Source: Erwinia pyri (GTDB lineage Bacteria > Pseudomonadota > Gammaproteobacteria > Enterobacterales > Enterobacteriaceae). Taken from it: a stretch of 64,000 nt of DNA. A program made the position numbers and the translations under genes. The stretch's first letter is position 1, and every line of letters begins with the position of its first letter. The notes beneath the pieces are model-generated. The model was not told the DNA's origin. It did no database searches and saw only the letters and a list, made by a program, of their open reading frames with translations. The stretch covers positions 4,154,001-4,218,000 of the forward strand of contig NZ_CP132353.1 of assembly GCF_030758455.1 (NCBI RefSeq), written 5' to 3'. Below, piece by piece: positions 43,211 through 54,244 of this stretch.

Positions 43211-44278
43211 TTACCCCTGATGGTAAGGGCGTGACAGTTTGTGGACAGCCTCCACAAATACGCCCGCGTGTTCCGGTGGCACATCCTGATGGATGCCGTG
43301 GCCCAGGTTGAAGACATGCCCGGTGCCCTGACCAAAACCTTCAAGAATGGTCGCCACTTCCTGTTCGATGCGTGCAGGTGCAGCATAAAGCATGGAAGGA
43401 TCCATATTGCCCTGCAGCGCCACTTTATCGCCCACCCGACGACGCGCATCGGCGATGTCGGTGGTCCAGTCCAGCCCCAGCGCATCACAGCCGGTCGCAG
43501 CCATCGCTTCCAGCCACTGGCCGCCGCCTTTGGTGAACATCGTCACCGGCACGCGGCGCCCGTCGTTTTCACGCTGCAGGCCATCGATAATTTTGTGCAT
43601 GTAATGCAGAGAGAACTCCAGATAATCGCGTCCGGTCAGCACCCCGCCCCAGGTATCGAAGATCATCACCGACTGCGCGCCAGCACGGATCTGCGCATTG
43701 AGGTAGAGCGTAACGCTCTCTGCCAGCTTATCCAGCATCAGATGCAAGGTTTGCGGCTCCGCATACATCATCTTTTTGAGTTTGGTGAAAGCTTTACTGC
43801 TGCCGCCTTCGACCATGTAGGTCGCCAGCGTCCAGGGGCTGCCGGTAAAGCCGATTAACGGCACTTCACCGTTGAGATTTTTGCGGATGGTCCGCACGGC
43901 GTTCATCACATAGCCCAGTTCCTGCTCCGGATCCGGTACCGGCAGCTTTTCAACATCTGCACGACAGGTTACTGGCGAGGAGAAGCGTGGGCCTTCACCG
44001 GCTTCAAAATAGAGACCTAAACCCATGGCATCAGGAATGGTCAGAATATCCGAGAACAGGATCGCCGCATCAAGCGGGTAACGCCGCAGCGGTTGTAGAG
44101 TCACTTCGCAGGCCAGCTCGGCATTTTTGCAAAGCGACATAAAATCGCCGGCAACGGCGCGGGTGGCTTTGTACTCTGGCAGATAGCGACCGGCCTGACG
44201 CATCATCCACACAGGTGTGACATCAACAGGCTGGCGCAGCAGCGCGCGCAGATAACGATCGTTCTTCAGTTCACTCAT
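43211..44278 (-). CDS. hemE: Uroporphyrinogen decarboxylase
   Basis: Removes four carboxyl groups from uroporphyrinogen III to make coproporphyrinogen III in heme synthesis. The 355-residue protein (E. coli 354) has the signature [15 protein letters not shown] near residues 22-36 and [16 protein letters not shown] with the catalytic aspartate. I start at ATG 44278 (MSELKND), not at the longer frame to 44359, which would overlap nudC. Lies between nudC and nfi as in E. coli. Confidence 0.97.
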   Translation of the reverse strand: MSELKNDRYLRALLRQPVDVTPVWMMRQAGRYLPEYKATRAVAGDFMSLCKNAELACEVTLQPLRRYPLDAAILFSDILTIPDAMGLGLYFEAGEGPRFSSPVTCRADVEKLPVPDPEQELGYVMNAVRTIRKNLNGEVPLIGFTGSPWTLATYMVEGGSSKAFTKLKKMMYAEPQTLHLMLDKLAESVTLYLNAQIRAGAQSVMIFDTWGGVLTGRDYLEFSLHYMHKIIDGLQRENDGRRVPVTMFTKGGGQWLEAMAATGCDALGLDWTTDIADARRRVGDKVALQGNMDPSMLYAAPARIEQEVATILEGFGQGTGHVFNLGHGIHQDVPPEHAGVFVEAVHKLSRPYHQG

Positions 44279-44318
44279 CTTTAAAGGCTCTCTCAAATTC
44301 AGGCGCGCAGTATAGCAT

Positions 44319-45092
44319 TCATTCCGCCTCGGCGCGGCAGAGGGCAACGGTATCCTCAATCAGCCGACGTGCTACCGTTCCGGCTGGCGGCAAGTGCGGC
44401 AGGGCATCAAATCGATACCAGCCTGCATCCAGCAGCTCTTTCGGGTCAATCTGGATCTCACCGCTGTCGTAATCGGCCATAAACGCCATCATTAACGACT
44501 GCGGGAATGGCCAGGGTTGTGAAGAGATATAGCGCAGATTCTTCACTTTAATGCCGCTCTCTTCCATTACTTCACGCGCGACGGTCTCTTCCAGCGTTTC
44601 GCCAACTTCAACAAATCCTGCCAGTACCGTATAGATTCCGTTACGGTGTTTGGTGTGCTGGGCCAGTAAAATTTCTTCGCCCCGGCGGATGGCGACAATG
44701 ATGCAGGGGGCAATTTGCGGGTAGTAACGCTGGCGGCAATGCTGGCAAAGGCAGGCTCTTTCCGTTTTGCTGTGATGCATCTCATGGCCGCAGTAGCCGC
44801 ACCATTTGTGGGATCGATAAAACTCCGCCAGCTGGATCCCTTTGCCCGCCAGCTGAAAAAGCCCGACATCCTGATCGAGGATCTGGCGTAACGATCCCAT
44901 CTCCTGTGGCCGGTTTTCACAGATCAGATAAACAGGATCGCCCTGCCACTCGCCTATCAAAGATCCGGTAGATCCTGCCAGCCCATTCTCTTCTGCGTTG
45001 CCATAGGGTAATTGACCTTTGGGCAACCACAGTTTATGTTCATGACTGACAACCCACCAGCCAACGTCTACGCTTGAAATCTCACGTTGCAT
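44319..45092 (-). CDS. nudC: NAD-capped RNA hydrolase / NADH pyrophosphatase
   Basis: Removes NAD caps from RNA and hydrolyses NADH. The 257-residue protein has a zinc ribbon (CGYCGHEM…[12 protein letters not shown]) and the Nudix box G-x5-E-x7-REVMEESGI ([20 protein letters not shown]). The start at 45092 gives the E. coli length and alignment; in-frame ATGs at 45104 and 45113 are less likely. It is divergent from rsd. Confidence 0.95.
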   Translation of the reverse strand: MQREISSVDVGWWVVSHEHKLWLPKGQLPYGNAEENGLAGSTGSLIGEWQGDPVYLICENRPQEMGSLRQILDQDVGLFQLAGKGIQLAEFYRSHKWCGYCGHEMHHSKTERACLCQHCRQRYYPQIAPCIIVAIRRGEEILLAQHTKHRNGIYTVLAGFVEVGETLEETVAREVMEESGIKVKNLRYISSQPWPFPQSLMMAFMADYDSGEIQIDPKELLDAGWYRFDALPHLPPAGTVARRLIEDTVALCRAEAE

Positions 45093-45173
45093 AAATTTGC
45101 TCATCCTCAACATGCAGAATTTTGAATTACTGGATTGGGGCTAGACAGAAATATTACATACCTGGAGTCACAC

Positions 45174-45680
45174 ATGCTTAACCAGTTAGAAGTCCTTACC
45201 GCGCGCGTTGGCGGATGCAGCGACCTGGTAGACTTCTGTCTGCGCTCCCGCAGGCAGTTGCTGATTGCCTATTATCATCTGGTTGGCATCAAGCCTAACA
45301 AGGAATCGCTGACTACGCTCGACGAAAACGCACTGGACAATTTCTGTCAGGGCCTGGTCGATTATCTCTCTACCGGTCATTTCACCGTTTACGAACGCTT
45401 TATTGAAGAGATGGAAGGCAGCGAGCAGCTGGCTAAAGCGGCCATTATCTATCCTTCGCTGCAGGCCAATACTGAAATCATTATGCGCATTTACGATACG
45501 CATCTGGAAGGCGCTATCGACCATGATAACTACCTGGAATTCCAGAACGCCCTCTCTGAAGTAGGGGAAGCGCTGGAAGCCCGCTTTACGCTGGAAGATA
45601 AATTCATCCAGCTGGCGCTGGAGAAAAGCGCGGATAAAGCAGTCGCCGCTAACGACAGCGCGCTGGCCCGCCCGGCGTAA
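45174..45680 (+). CDS. rsd: Regulator of sigma D
   Basis: Binds RpoD (sigma 70) and shifts RNA polymerase toward alternative sigma factors in stationary phase. The 168-residue, all-helical protein is about ten residues longer than E. coli Rsd and shares MLNQLE, YYHLVGIKPNKES and AIDHDNYLEFQNALSEVGEALEA-type blocks. The ATG at 45174 has GGAG six bases upstream; an in-frame ATG at 45135 has none. Divergent from nudC and upstream of the thiamine operon. Confidence 0.94.
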   Translation: MLNQLEVLTARVGGCSDLVDFCLRSRRQLLIAYYHLVGIKPNKESLTTLDENALDNFCQGLVDYLSTGHFTVYERFIEEMEGSEQLAKAAIIYPSLQANTEIIMRIYDTHLEGAIDHDNYLEFQNALSEVGEALEARFTLEDKFIQLALEKSADKAVAANDSALARPA

Positions 45681-45712
45681 AAGTTATCACTTTGTAAAAA
45701 CCTTGTAGTTTT

Positions 45713-45739
45713 AAAAAAGCCCCTTTATGCTGAAGGGGC
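45713..45739 (-). terminator. Terminator facing leftward after rsd
   Basis: GCCCCTT (45719-45725) and AAGGGGC (45733-45739) form a hairpin. The T tract (TTTTTTAAAAC) follows only on the minus strand, so it would stop transcription entering rsd from the right. On the plus strand it lacks a T run. Confidence 0.5.
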
Positions 45740-45803
45740 ACTACAGGTGAGGTTACTTTTTCACCACCTACGTTTTGTCGGACGCTTGAGTCGGGCAAAA
45801 TTC

Positions 45804-45890
45804 TTCTTGTCGGAGTGCCCTTAGGGGCTGAGACCGTTTATTCGGGATCCGCGGAACCTGATCAGGTTAGTACCTGCGAAGGGAACAAGA
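45804..45890 (+). ncRNA. TPP riboswitch (thi box) of thiC
   Basis: Contains the conserved blocks TGTCGGAGTGCC, GGGGCTGAGACCG, CGGGATCCGCGGAACCTGATC and ACCTGCGAAGGGAACAAGA, almost identical to the E. coli thiC aptamer. Thiamine pyrophosphate binding lowers expression of the thiCEFSGH operon. The leader continues ~100 bases to thiC. Confidence 0.95.
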
Positions 45891-45905
45891 GTAAACATTC
45901 AGTGA

Positions 45906-48554
<2,649 letters not shown>

Positions 48555-48565
<11 letters not shown>

Positions 48566-49316
48566 CAGCGATTTTCTCCGTTACAGCCGCCAGCTGCTGC
48601 TGGAGGAGTTTGGTCCTGATGCCCAGCAAAAGCTGCAGGATGCCAGCGTCCTGATTGTCGGCCTTGGCGGGTTAGGCTCCCCGGCGGCACTCTATCTGGC
48701 AGCTGCGGGCGTCGGGAGGCTGGTGCTGGCCGATGATGACACTGTGCATATCAGTAATCTTCAGCGACAGATCCTGTTTCGTACCGCTGAAACCGGGCAG
48801 TCAAAAGTCGCGCTGGCGAAAAAGCATCTGCAGTCACTCAACCCGCAGGTGGAGTTTATTGCGCTGGAGCGCCGGATGACCACAGCCACGCTGCAGGAGA
48901 GCGTGGAGTGGGTCGATCTGGTGCTGGACTGTAGCGACAACATGGAAACCCGCCATGCGGTCAATGCCGCCTGCGTAAAGAGCGCCACGCCGTTGATCAG
49001 CGCCAGCGCCGTGGGGTTCGGCGGCCAGCTGCTGGTTCTTACGCCGCCGTTTGCGCAGGGCTGCTACCGCTGCCTGTGGCCTGATGAAGCAGAGCCGCAG
49101 CGCAATTGCCGCAATGCCGGCGTGCTGGGGCCGGTGGTGGGGGTAATGGGTACGTTACAGGCATTAGAAGCCCTGAAAATGTTAGCGGGTCACCCTTCCC
49201 CTCTGGACGGTAAGCTGCGGCTTTTTGACGGGCGGCAGCAGACCTGGCGGACGTTAAACCTGGAGCGCAGCACGAGCTGCCCGGTGTGTGGAGAGCACGA
49301 TGCAGATCGTTGTTAA
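48555..49316 (+). CDS. thiF: ThiS adenylyltransferase
   Basis: Adenylates the C-terminus of ThiS so it can receive sulfur for thiazole synthesis. The 253-residue E1-like protein has the ATP site [25 protein letters not shown], and zinc cysteines in CYRCLWP and SCPVCGEH. I chose ATG 48555, nine bases after AGGAG, giving [13 protein letters not shown]; the ATG at 48546 has no spacing from that site. It overlaps thiE and thiS. Confidence 0.95.
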
Positions 49317-49500
49317 TGATGATGCGCTGACGCTTGAAGGAGCGGTGACGCTGGCTGAGCTGCTGGAGCAGCTTTCCCGTCGCCAGCCCGGCACTGCGCT
49401 GGCCGTAAATCAACAGATTATTCCGCGCGATCGCTGGGCGGAATATCTTTTACAGGAGGGCGATGAGCTGGTGATTTTCCAGGCCATCGCCGGAGGCTGA
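49300..49500 (+). CDS. thiS: Sulfur carrier protein ThiS
   Basis: Ubiquitin-like 66-residue carrier that holds sulfur as a C-terminal thiocarboxylate; the required Gly-Gly end is present (FQAIAGG). The ATG at 49300 has GGAG six bases upstream and gives the E. coli length; the frame can be extended to 49288 but without support. It overlaps the end of thiF and precedes thiG by one base. Confidence 0.95.
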   Translation: MQIVVNDDALTLEGAVTLAELLEQLSRRQPGTALAVNQQIIPRDRWAEYLLQEGDELVIFQAIAGG

Positions 49501-49501
49501 T

Positions 49502-50278
49502 ATGCTGCAAATTGCTGATAAAACATTTTCATCCCGCCTGTTTGCAGGCACGGGAAAATTCTCCAGCCCCACGCTGATGCTGGAAGCTTTAAGGGAGTCT
49601 GGTAGCCAGTTGGTGACGATGGCGATGAAACGCGTGGATTTACGGGGCGGCGATGACGCTATTCTTCGTCCGTTACAGGCGCTGGGTGTAGCACTGCTGC
49701 CGAACACCTCCGGCGCTAAAACGGCCGAAGAGGCGATTTTTGCCGCCCGCCTCGCTCGTGAGGCGCTGGGAACCCGCTGGCTGAAACTGGAGATCCATCC
49801 TGACGTACGTTATCTGCTGCCCGATCCTATCGAGACGCTGAAAGCAGCTGAAATTCTGGTCAGAGAGGGATTTACCGTGCTGCCCTACTGCCATGCCGAT
49901 CCTGTTTTATGTAAACGTCTGGAGGAAGCGGGTTGCGCGGCCGTGATGCCGCTGGGTGCGCCTATTGGCAGTAATCAGGGGCTGAAAACCCGCGATCTGC
50001 TGGAAATTATCATTGAGCAGGCGAACGTCCCGGTGATTGTTGATGCCGGTATCGGCGCGCCAAGCCATGCCAGTGAAGCGCTGGAAATGGGCGCGGACGC
50101 GGTGCTGGTCAATACCGCTATCGCCTCCGCTCGGGATCCGGTGCAGATGGCCAGAGCCTTCAGGCTGGCTGTAGAAGCTGGCGCGCTGGCCTACCGAAGC
50201 GGCCCTGGTTCGCGCTTGCAACAGGCCGTGCCCACCAGCCCACTGACCCGGTTTTTGCAGGCCGGAGGTGAAGGATGA
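49502..50278 (+). CDS. thiG: Thiazole synthase
   Basis: Forms the thiazole ring from dehydroglycine, deoxyxylulose 5-phosphate and ThiS sulfur. The 258-residue TIM-barrel protein has the Schiff-base lysine in [11 protein letters not shown] and phosphate-binding [10 protein letters not shown] and [12 protein letters not shown] blocks. Overlaps thiH by four bases (ATGA). Confidence 0.96.
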   Translation: MLQIADKTFSSRLFAGTGKFSSPTLMLEALRESGSQLVTMAMKRVDLRGGDDAILRPLQALGVALLPNTSGAKTAEEAIFAARLAREALGTRWLKLEIHPDVRYLLPDPIETLKAAEILVREGFTVLPYCHADPVLCKRLEEAGCAAVMPLGAPIGSNQGLKTRDLLEIIIEQANVPVIVDAGIGAPSHASEALEMGADAVLVNTAIASARDPVQMARAFRLAVEAGALAYRSGPGSRLQQAVPTSPLTRFLQAGGEG

Positions 50279-51393
50279 AAAGTTTCGTCTCTCAGTGGGA
50301 AAAGCTGGAATGGGATGACATTCGCCTGCGCATTCACAGTAAAACCGCGGCCGATGTTGAAGCTGCGCTGAATGCAGCCAAAGTGGGGCGCGAAGAGCTG
50401 ATGGCGCTGCTCTCGCCCGCCGCGATCCACTATCTTGAACCGCTGGCGCAAAAAGCGCAGCGGCTGACGCGGCAGCGGTTCGGTCATGCCGTGAACCTGT
50501 TTGTGCCGCTCTACCTCTCTAACCTCTGCGCGAACGAGTGTACCTACTGCGGCTTTTCCATGAGTAACCGCATCAAGCGTAAGACGCTGGATGCCGCAGA
50601 GATTGCGCGTGAATGCGAAGCGATCCGTGCGCTGGGTTTTGACAACCTGCTGCTGGTGACCGGCGAACATCAGGCGAAAGTGGGCATGCCCTATTTTCGT
50701 GAGCATCTCCCCTCGATCCGTCAGCATTTCAGCTCTCTGATGATGGAAGTGCAGCCGATGAGCGAAGCGGAGTATGCCGAGCTGAGAACGCTGGGGCTTG
50801 ATGGCGTGCTGGTTTATCAGGAGACCTATCATTCAGCGGTCTACAGCCAGCACCATCTGAAGGGAAACAAACAGGACTTTTTCTTCCGGCTGGAAACGCC
50901 TGACAGGCTGGGGCGGGCGGGCGTCGATAAAATTGGTTTAGGTGCGCTGATTGGTCTTTCCGACAGCTGGCGTACCGACTGCTATATGATGGCGGAGCAC
51001 CTGCTGTGGCTGCAAAAAAGCTGGTGGCAGAGCCGCTACTCCGTGGCATTTCCCCGGCTGCGCCCCTGTGCGGGCGGCATCCAGCCCGCTTCGGTGATGG
51101 ACGAAGCGCAGCTGGTACAGGTTATCTGCGCCTTCAGGTTATTTGCGCCTGAGGTGGAGCAGTCTCTTTCAACCAGAGAGTCACCACAGTTCCGCGATAA
51201 GGTGGTGCCGCTGGCGATCAATACCCTCAGCGCCTTCTCGAAAACGCAGCCCGGCGGCTATGCGGAGACGCAGAGAGAGCTTGAGCAATTTTCCCCGCAT
51301 GATAATCGTCATCCTCAGCAGGTTGCCGAAGCGTTAATCCAGGCGGGAATGCAGCCGGTATGGAAAGACTGGGATCGCTATCTGGGACGGTAA
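50275..51393 (+). CDS. thiH: 2-iminoacetate synthase (tyrosine lyase)
   Basis: Radical-SAM enzyme that cleaves tyrosine to dehydroglycine and p-cresol for thiazole formation. The 372-residue protein (E. coli 377) has the CxxxCxxC cluster motif in [13 protein letters not shown], the SAM-binding VTGEHQ region and the C-terminal [12 protein letters not shown] block. Last gene of thiCEFSGH. Confidence 0.96.
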   Translation: MKSFVSQWEKLEWDDIRLRIHSKTAADVEAALNAAKVGREELMALLSPAAIHYLEPLAQKAQRLTRQRFGHAVNLFVPLYLSNLCANECTYCGFSMSNRIKRKTLDAAEIARECEAIRALGFDNLLLVTGEHQAKVGMPYFREHLPSIRQHFSSLMMEVQPMSEAEYAELRTLGLDGVLVYQETYHSAVYSQHHLKGNKQDFFFRLETPDRLGRAGVDKIGLGALIGLSDSWRTDCYMMAEHLLWLQKSWWQSRYSVAFPRLRPCAGGIQPASVMDEAQLVQVICAFRLFAPEVEQSLSTRESPQFRDKVVPLAINTLSAFSKTQPGGYAETQRELEQFSPHDNRHPQQVAEALIQAGMQPVWKDWDRYLGR

Positions 51394-51398
51394 GAAAT

Positions 51399-51426
51399 AA
51401 AAGCCGGCGAGACGCCGCAGGCTTTT
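51399..51426 (+). terminator. Intrinsic terminator of the thi operon
   Basis: AAAAGCCGGCG and CGCCG-CA-GGCTTTT form a bulged hairpin ending in a T run, six bases after thiH. Confidence 0.65.
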
Positions 51427-51553
51427 GCGCTTATAAGAGCCTGACGTTGAACTCTCCGGCGCCCTCTCGCAAAGAGTTACGCCGGGAGCGATCCTGCATT
51501 TTTAGCAGAGGCAGAGTGCTGCTGTTGAGCTGGCAGAGGCTCATCAGGGTGGG

Positions 51554-53035
51554 TCAGTTTTCCTCCCCCATACTGATCCTGCCCTCCTGCGCCTTTAAAG
51601 AGAGGGGCGTGGCGATACCGCATTGCTCCATCGCTCTTTCCACCGCAGCTCCCAGTATCTCAAGTGCCCTGCCCGTTTTTTCCGTGAAGGGCTGGGCATA
51701 GCTCAGTCGCAAACAGTTGCGATATTTGCCTGAAGCGGAAAACAGCGAGCCGACCGCTACCTGTAATTTTGCTTCCCGTAGCTCTTTATTGAGCCGGACG
51801 GCATCGAACGCTTCAGGCAGTTCGATCCACATCAGAAAGCCACCTTGTGGCCGCGTAACGCAGATCCCACAGGGAAAATAGTGCCGTACCCAGTGGGTAA
51901 AAATCTCCAGATTACGCTGGTAATGTTGCCGCATCCGCCGCAGGTGCGCCGGATAATGTCCCAGCCGCACGAATTCTGCGGCAGCCATCTGCGTCTGGGT
52001 GGCGGTAGAACCGGTGACGATATATTTCATATGCAGTACGCGGTCCAGATAGCGTCCCGGCACCACCCATCCCACCCGCAGCCCTGGCGCCACAGTTTTG
52101 GAAAATGAGCTGCAGAGCAGCACACGCCCTTCATCATCAAAGGACTTGATCGTTGAGGGCCTGGGATATTCATACGCCAGTTCGCCATAGACATCGTCTT
52201 CGACAATGGCGACGTCAAACCGTTGCGCCAGCGCCAGCAGCGCACGTTTGCGGGCTTCCGGCATAATGAATCCCAGCGGATTGTTGCAGTTCGGCACCAC
52301 CACTACCGCTTTTATCGGCCACTGCTCCAGGGCCAGTTCTAACGCCTCCAGGCTGATGCCGGTTTCTGAATCGGTGGGGATCTCAATCGCCTTAATACCA
52401 AAACCGCGCAGCGACTGCATGGTGCCGTGAAAGGTGGGTGATTCAACGGCCACAATATCGCCCGGCTGGCATACCGCCCGAATAGAGACAGAGAGAGCCT
52501 CATGGCAGCCGGTGGTGATGACAATGTCTTCGGGTACCAGATGGCATCCGCCATCTACCGCCAGCCGGGCAATTTGTTCGCGCAGTTCAGGCACGCCATA
52601 GATATTGTCATAGTTCAGCATCCGCACATCCTGCTGATGGCCGATTCGGCTCATGATCTTCCAGAGCGGTTTAAGCGTTGGCTGATTGAGATCGGGCATG
52701 CCGCTGCCGAGCTGCAGCACATCTTTCTCCTGCCGGGCATTCAGCAGCTCAAGCACCGCGTCCCACTGCGTGATTTCCACAGGGCGCTGCGCAGGACGGG
52801 TAAGCGGCGGGACGGGCGGCTCCGCTTTATGGGGCGTGACAAAATAGCCGGAACGGGGCTGCGGCGTGATCAGCCGTCGCTCTTCCAGCAGGTGATAAGC
52901 CTGCTGGACGGTACTGATGCTGACGCCATGCTCACTACTGAGCGTCCTGACTGAGGGCAGACGCTCACCACTCAGATAGAGCCCTTGCTCAATCCGCTGC
53001 GCCAGTAGCTCCGCCAGATGTTGATACCTTGTCAT
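51554..53035 (-). CDS. yjiR: MocR-type regulator (GntR helix-turn-helix fused to aminotransferase-like domain), YjiR-like
   Basis: The 493-residue protein joins a winged helix-turn-helix (residues ~1-70; LPSVRTLSSEHGVSISTVQQAY) to a fold-type-I aminotransferase domain. The latter retains NCNNPLGFI and the PLP lysine in SSFSKTVAPGLRVGW, so it probably senses PLP with an amine. It closely resembles E. coli YjiR, which also sits next to a DUF1127 gene (yjiS). I start at ATG 53035 (GGGGAG six bases upstream). Repeated AATCTGTA sites fill the gap to the divergent DUF1127 gene. Confidence 0.87.
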   Translation of the reverse strand: MTRYQHLAELLAQRIEQGLYLSGERLPSVRTLSSEHGVSISTVQQAYHLLEERRLITPQPRSGYFVTPHKAEPPVPPLTRPAQRPVEITQWDAVLELLNARQEKDVLQLGSGMPDLNQPTLKPLWKIMSRIGHQQDVRMLNYDNIYGVPELREQIARLAVDGGCHLVPEDIVITTGCHEALSVSIRAVCQPGDIVAVESPTFHGTMQSLRGFGIKAIEIPTDSETGISLEALELALEQWPIKAVVVVPNCNNPLGFIMPEARKRALLALAQRFDVAIVEDDVYGELAYEYPRPSTIKSFDDEGRVLLCSSFSKTVAPGLRVGWVVPGRYLDRVLHMKYIVTGSTATQTQMAAAEFVRLGHYPAHLRRMRQHYQRNLEIFTHWVRHYFPCGICVTRPQGGFLMWIELPEAFDAVRLNKELREAKLQVAVGSLFSASGKYRNCLRLSYAQPFTEKTGRALEILGAAVERAMEQCGIATPLSLKAQEGRISMGEEN

Positions 53036-53072
53036 TGTATGCTCCCCACCAGCCATTTATCCCCGAAACCAG

Positions 53073-53153
53073 TACAGATTTCATCGAACTTCACCATTCA
53101 GAACCACTATCCACCAATCTGTATGTTAAAGAAAGGTGATTTTTGAATCTGTA
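53073..53153. promoter_or_regulatory. Candidate MocR operator: three AATCTGTA sites
   Basis: AATCTGTA occurs at 53116-53123 and 53146-53153 as direct repeats 30 bases apart, and inverted (TACAGATT) at 53073-53080. GabR and PdxR, other MocR proteins, bind direct repeats about three helical turns apart plus an inverted element, so this layout suits the neighbouring regulator. Confidence 0.6.
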
Positions 53154-53206
53154 TTGATCCGCCCGTTCCGCGCAGACTAACGCTATACCCCGCTGAGGAG
53201 AAGAGC

Positions 53207-53398
53207 ATGGAATTTAACGAAAACCGGGCTGCGCGGCCTTTTGCAGCATCACCGTTTCATCTGATCTACAAATTGCCTTATCGTTTGTGGAAAGCCTGGT
53301 ACGCCAGAAAGCATACGAAGAGGATCCTGAGCAGATTAAGCCCGGCTCAGCTCAAGGATATTGGTCTGACGCGACAGGATGTGGAGCGTTATAAATAA
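53207..53398 (+). CDS. yjiS: Small DUF1127 protein, YjiS-like
   Basis: A 63-residue basic protein ending in the DUF1127 signature (WYARKHTKRILSRLSPAQLKDIGLTRQD). GAGGAGAAGAG lies before the ATG. DUF1127 proteins are small arginine-rich proteins; some in alpha-proteobacteria influence RNA turnover and phosphate or carbon metabolism, but the role of YjiS in enterobacteria is not known. Divergent from the MocR regulator, with which it is paired in E. coli, so it is probably its target. Confidence 0.82.
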   Translation: MEFNENRAARPFAASPFHLIYKLPYRLWKAWYARKHTKRILSRLSPAQLKDIGLTRQDVERYK

Positions 53399-53476
53399 AT
53401 GCCGTAGATGAGCTTAAGCTCAGCCTGCGCCGGGAAGAATGACTGGCTTCTTTGAATCAGGGCTTTTGTACGACGG

Positions 53477-53539
53477 GATAACTCGCTGCGGTGAACGGAG
53501 CCTTATGCCCGGCGAGATAACTCATTGCGCTGAACGAAG
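53477..53539 (+). repeat. Two imperfect 24-base direct repeats
   Basis: GATAACTCGCTGCGGTGAAC (53477) recurs as GATAACTCATTGCGCTGAAC (53516), 39 bases apart, in the gene-free stretch between the DUF1127 gene and hiuH. Nothing else is recognisable between 53399 and 53665. Confidence 0.6.
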
Positions 53540-53665
53540 ACGGTATTGAGTATTTATGATGCTGACGGGATTAAATGAAGTCAGGATGGCGTTGTGCATT
53601 GCTCAGCACCATCCTGCTTAACTGATCCGATCTTCATCCAGAGATGAACAAAGGGGGAGAATCGA

Positions 53666-54094
53666 TTAATTTCCGCGATAGGTTGAGTAACCATACTGAC
53701 TCAGCAACAGCGGAATATGGTAATGCTCGCCACTCTTCTCTACATGGAAAATAACCGGAATTTCCGGGAAGAAGGTCGGCTGATGCGTACTCTTGTAGTA
53801 GTCACCCGTTTTGAAGACCACTTTATAATCCCCCGCCGCCATCGACTTATTTGCCGGATAAAGCGCCGCGATACGGCCATTGCTGTCGGTCTTGCCTTCT
53901 GCCAGCTTGACCCAGCCCGCATCAGAACGTTGTTCCAGCTCTACGCTGACTCCCGCAGTGGGCACGCCCGTTTGCAGATTAAGCACGTGGACGCTGATGG
54001 GATTTTTCGGCGCAGTAGTCTCAGCCGCACAGGCTGAAAGAGAGGCTGTCATCAGGGTGGCGGCGACCAGAGTCTTAACAGATTTCATTTTCAT
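53666..54094 (-). CDS. hiuH: 5-hydroxyisourate hydrolase (transthyretin-like), exported
   Basis: Hydrolyses 5-hydroxyisourate, the product of urate oxidation. The 142-residue protein (E. coli HiuH 137) has the transthyretin-related core: SVHVLNLQTG near residue 34, a YKVVFKTGDYYK block, FFPEIPV, HYHIPLLLSQYGYS and the C-terminal YRG motif. An N-terminal signal is clear. The segment LSAC at residues 19-22 fits a lipobox, so it may be a periplasm-facing lipoprotein rather than a freely soluble protein; cleavage after CAA is the alternative. No urate oxidase or other purine catabolic gene is nearby. Confidence 0.9.
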   Translation of the reverse strand: MKMKSVKTLVAATLMTASLSACAAETTAPKNPISVHVLNLQTGVPTAGVSVELEQRSDAGWVKLAEGKTDSNGRIAALYPANKSMAAGDYKVVFKTGDYYKSTHQPTFFPEIPVIFHVEKSGEHYHIPLLLSQYGYSTYRGN

Positions 54095-54194
54095 TGTTTT
54101 CTCTTAAAGGTTAATTGCTAGCAAAATATAATAATATGATTAGCAATTAGCGAATAAGCGCCAACAAATGTGAAATTTCCCAGAACGACAGGCA

Positions 54195-54223
54195 TAAAAA
54201 AACCGCTCCGGAGAGCGGTTTTT
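54195..54223 (-). terminator. Intrinsic terminator of the rpoBC operon
   Basis: On the minus strand ACCGCTC and GAGCGGT form a strong hairpin around TCCG, followed by TTTTTTT, about 20 bases after the rpoC stop. Confidence 0.92.
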
Positions 54224-54244
54224 ACGTCAGGAGGTCAGCGACGA

